From: Silanimonas sp. | Lineage (GTDB): Bacteria > Pseudomonadota > Gammaproteobacteria > Xanthomonadales > Xanthomonadaceae | DNA length: 64,000 nt | Direction: 5' to 3' | NCBI RefSeq assembly: GCF_027531545.1 | Contig: NZ_JAPZSC010000020.1 | Coordinates: 89,061 to 153,060 of the forward strand | In this document: piece by piece, positions 61,559 through 64,000 of the stretch | How positions within the stretch are numbered: position 1 is the first letter of the stretch | Layout: the number at the start of each line of letters is the position of its first letter | Translations under genes and position numbers: made by a program | Notes under the pieces: generated by a model | Told to the model about the DNA's origin: nothing | What the model saw: only the letters and a program-made list of their open reading frames with translations | Database searches by the model: none

Positions 61559-62599
61559 TCATTGAAGCCCTTCAATGAAGCGCTGGATCTGCTTGACGAA
61601 CACTTGCGTATCCAGAAAGTAGTTCGGGTACGCCTTTCGCAGAGACTCTACGGGACCGGCAGAAACCAAGACTGCCTCTACTGGCTCACCTGACTTGGTT
61701 CTCGCCTCAATTGCGGCATAAGCAATGTTTGCCTCCTCAAGCTTTGCCACCGCGAAGGGCCTGATAGAAACAGTTCGCTTTAGAGAATCTAGCGTGATCA
61801 AGTGATAGCCACCTTGACCGCGCTCAGTTGTAATCCGATCTGTCGCAATTGCGAAGCCTCTCAGCTTCTCAAGTACACGCAAGCGTTGCTCTGATGCATG
61901 AAGGCGCTCGTAGATCTGCTGCGTAGTACAGCTCTCAAAGCCTGGAACCGGAGTTGTTTTCTCCAGATCAGCAAGTGCCGCACTAGCAACCGCAAAGAAC
62001 TCGCGCCACTGCTCCTCGCCTTGACCTGACTTAAGTGCTTGCCCGAGAAAAGTACCCATCGTCTCTACGGCTGTAGCCCACGCGTGCTGCAACCGAGTGC
62101 GAATCTGGAGCTCAAGGGAGAGTCCGTCGTACTCAACCGCCCTCGGGTTGGAGTACTTGTAGATCAAGTGGATTCCGCGGTACCCATCGGCCTTTGGGTC
62201 AGCCAAGTAGTCTTTTGACGAGACCAGTTCATGCAGGAAACTTGACTGCATGTAAGAGCTCTCGAGTTTTCGTACCCGAGCCACGGTTGAAACGACCGCC
62301 CGTAGCCCGCCGATATCTTGCATTCGCGCGAGCTTCATCCCCTCAAAGCGCCTCAGCTTCAAGACGATAGAAGGAGTACGCTTTAGGCGCTGCGCGACAA
62401 TGGCCTTCTCGTCAATGCTCTTGAGCTTGGAACGCAATGTGGCTTGAAAGGTATTGATCGGATAGCCATGCGCTGCTCTGTAGTTGGTCAATACTTGGTC
62501 TGCGAAGACTCGATCGCTCAACGACGCATCATCCGAGATCAGGATGTCTCCCGCTCGGTTGATCTGCTTTTTTGAGTACTCAGGCTTCGCAAAGGACAC
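61559..62599 (-). CDS. RelA/SpoT nucleotidyltransferase-domain protein
   Basis: ARMQDIGGLRAVVSTV, PKADGYRGIHLIYKY, LSLELQIRTRLQHAWATAVETMG; GTG start preceded by gggag. Confidence 0.85.
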   Translation of the reverse strand: MSFAKPEYSKKQINRAGDILISDDASLSDRVFADQVLTNYRAAHGYPINTFQATLRSKLKSIDEKAIVAQRLKRTPSIVLKLRRFEGMKLARMQDIGGLRAVVSTVARVRKLESSYMQSSFLHELVSSKDYLADPKADGYRGIHLIYKYSNPRAVEYDGLSLELQIRTRLQHAWATAVETMGTFLGQALKSGQGEEQWREFFAVASAALADLEKTTPVPGFESCTTQQIYERLHASEQRLRVLEKLRGFAIATDRITTERGQGGYHLITLDSLKRTVSIRPFAVAKLEEANIAYAAIEARTKSGEPVEAVLVSAGPVESLRKAYPNYFLDTQVFVKQIQRFIEGLQ

Positions 62600-63181
62600 G
62601 GAATCTCCCAAAAGAGCTAACTACTTGTGTTACCCGGATGTGGGGGCTATCAAAAGCCTGCACCGCTGCCGGGCGATGGGTCAATCTCCGAGATGTTTCG
62701 CCAGAACAACGGAATGGCCGGCCTGAGCGGACTCCCAAGCCTTGGGCGCATGCGCCACGGACGTCGGAACATGCGGAGGAAGAAACAGCACTAAAGAGTA
62801 GGGAGGCGTTACGGGGATGCCGAACGCGCCGGCTCAGGCCGACAGAGGCTGCCAATAGTCCTGGCGTGATCACCGCATGCTGCCGACTACTGCCTGCTGT
62901 TCTGGGGGTTTACCGCCCTTGCACCACGATTTCACACGGCGAGTTGGTCGGTCCATTGCAGGCGACCACCTGTGGATGGGTATGGAAATGGACGGGCGAT
63001 ACGCCTGAGACAAGGCGCCGTCTTTTTGCCGGATGTAGAACCGCTAGGGGAATGACCGCTATGGGTCGTCTGGAGCCACCCAGCCATCGGGCTGAGTTCG
63101 GCCAAAAGCGGACAGTCGAAGCCAGCGGCTTGCTTGCCGGTAGTATCGGTTCAATATGGTCGTCCCGCCCCGGAGGCGGCC

Positions 63182-63805
63182 ATGCAAGCTCAGCGATCTA
63201 CACCGTCCCAAGACCCGTGGAACAAGGGAAAGCTAACAGGCCAGAAGGCGCCACTCAGGTTGAACGAGATCTACGCGATCAGGGTCAGGCTCCAGCTTTC
63301 GCGACGCACCCGTGATCTGGCGCTGTTCAACCTGGCAATCGACTCGAAGCTGCGTGCGTGCGACCTGTTGAACCTAAGGGTCATGGACGTGATGCATGGC
63401 TCGCAGCTAGCCAGCCGCGCCATCGTGATGCAGAAGAAGACGAAGCGTCCCGTGCAGTTCGAAATCACCGAGCAGACAAGAAAGTCTCTTGCCGACTGGA
63501 TTGAGCAGGCCGCGCTGCGGAACGGTGAATTCCTCTTCCCAAGCCGAATTCGAAGTTCGCCACACCTAACCACCCGGCAGTACGCCCGGATCGTTCATCA
63601 GTGGGTTCGCGAAATTGGCCTCGACGATTCGTCCTACGGGACACACACCATGAGACGAACGAAGGCGGCCCTCATCTATCGGCGAACCCGAAATCTTCGT
63701 GCCGTCCAACTGCTTCTTGGGCACACAAAGATCGAGAGTACCGTTCGGTACTTGGGCGTCGAGCTTGATGATGCCCTTGAGATTGCGGAGCAGACCGAGG
63801 TTTAG
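63182..63805 (+). CDS. Minimal (catalytic-domain) tyrosine recombinase/integrase
   Basis: Catalytic set present: DSKLRACDLLNL (R), VMQKKTKRP (K), THTMRRTKA (HxxR), LLLGHTKIESTVRYLGV (H, Y); no room for a canonical IntI-length N-terminus. Confidence 0.88.
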   Translation: MQAQRSTPSQDPWNKGKLTGQKAPLRLNEIYAIRVRLQLSRRTRDLALFNLAIDSKLRACDLLNLRVMDVMHGSQLASRAIVMQKKTKRPVQFEITEQTRKSLADWIEQAALRNGEFLFPSRIRSSPHLTTRQYARIVHQWVREIGLDDSSYGTHTMRRTKAALIYRRTRNLRAVQLLLGHTKIESTVRYLGVELDDALEIAEQTEV

Positions 63806-63822
63806 CCAAGGAAGGGCCTCGG

Positions 63823-64000
63823 TCATCGTCCCGGCTGAAGCGCGATCACCGCCATCCCTGCCAAGGCAAGGCTCACGCCCGCCACATCCCAAAGGGACGG
63901 CCTGATGCCGTCCACCATCCACAGCCAGGCAATGGCGAGGCCGATGTAGACGCCACCGTAGGCCGCGTAGACGCGCCCCGACGCCGCTTCATGGAAGGTC
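63823..64000 (-). CDS. C-terminal part of YnfA/UPF0060 family small membrane protein (truncated by window edge)
   Basis: Minus-strand translation [57 protein letters not shown]; not in the supplied ORF track. Confidence 0.85.
   Translation of the reverse strand, partial: TFHEAASGRVYAAYGGVYIGLAIAWLWMVDGIRPSLWDVAGVSLALAGMAVIALQPGR

Noticed and set aside
62572-63315. 247-aa plus-strand ORF between the RelA/SpoT cassette and the recombinase
   Set aside because: No domain, unusual composition, spans the putative cassette junction and repeat; likely non-coding
63182-63805. Calling the recombinase an integron integrase (IntI)
   Set aside because: Too short, lacks the N-terminal domain and IntI-type additional motif; C-terminal sequence belongs to a different small-recombinase family

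Overview
GC-rich (about 68% by eye) gammaproteobacterial chromosome segment, Xanthomonadales-like in gene content. Most of it (1-58.2 kb) is densely packed core or lineage-specific genes: a hybrid sensor kinase plus stand-alone REC, two tandem MCPs, ubiJ-ubiB, a truC-like pseudouridine synthase, a thiolase, a coupled SBP / sensor kinase / REC-GGDEF-EAL operon, ntrC-ntrB, glnA with a recognisable sigma54 promoter, uppP, plsC-like, YceI, sixA, ParA, a Ycf46-like AAA ATPase, ggt and an EptA-type phosphoethanolamine transferase. From about 58.3 to 63.8 kb the sequence becomes AT-richer and accessory. I read this part as a small integron-type cassette cluster without an integron integrase (CALIN-like). 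It has two 73-bp attC-like sites in the same orientation, and cassette boundaries whose R'/R'' cores are nearly complementary. The cargo is a RelA/SpoT-domain protein, an inner-membrane-anchored orphan secretin-N (STN) domain protein, a small Cys-rich protein and an HTH protein. A minimal tyrosine recombinase lies next to the cluster, and the end of a ynfA-like gene marks the return to backbone. Another notable signal is an in-frame TGA that splits a LytTR-family membrane regulator at what looks like a Trp codon. Several tandem paralogue pairs also occur. All calls come from reading the sequence and supplied ORF translations; no searches were run.
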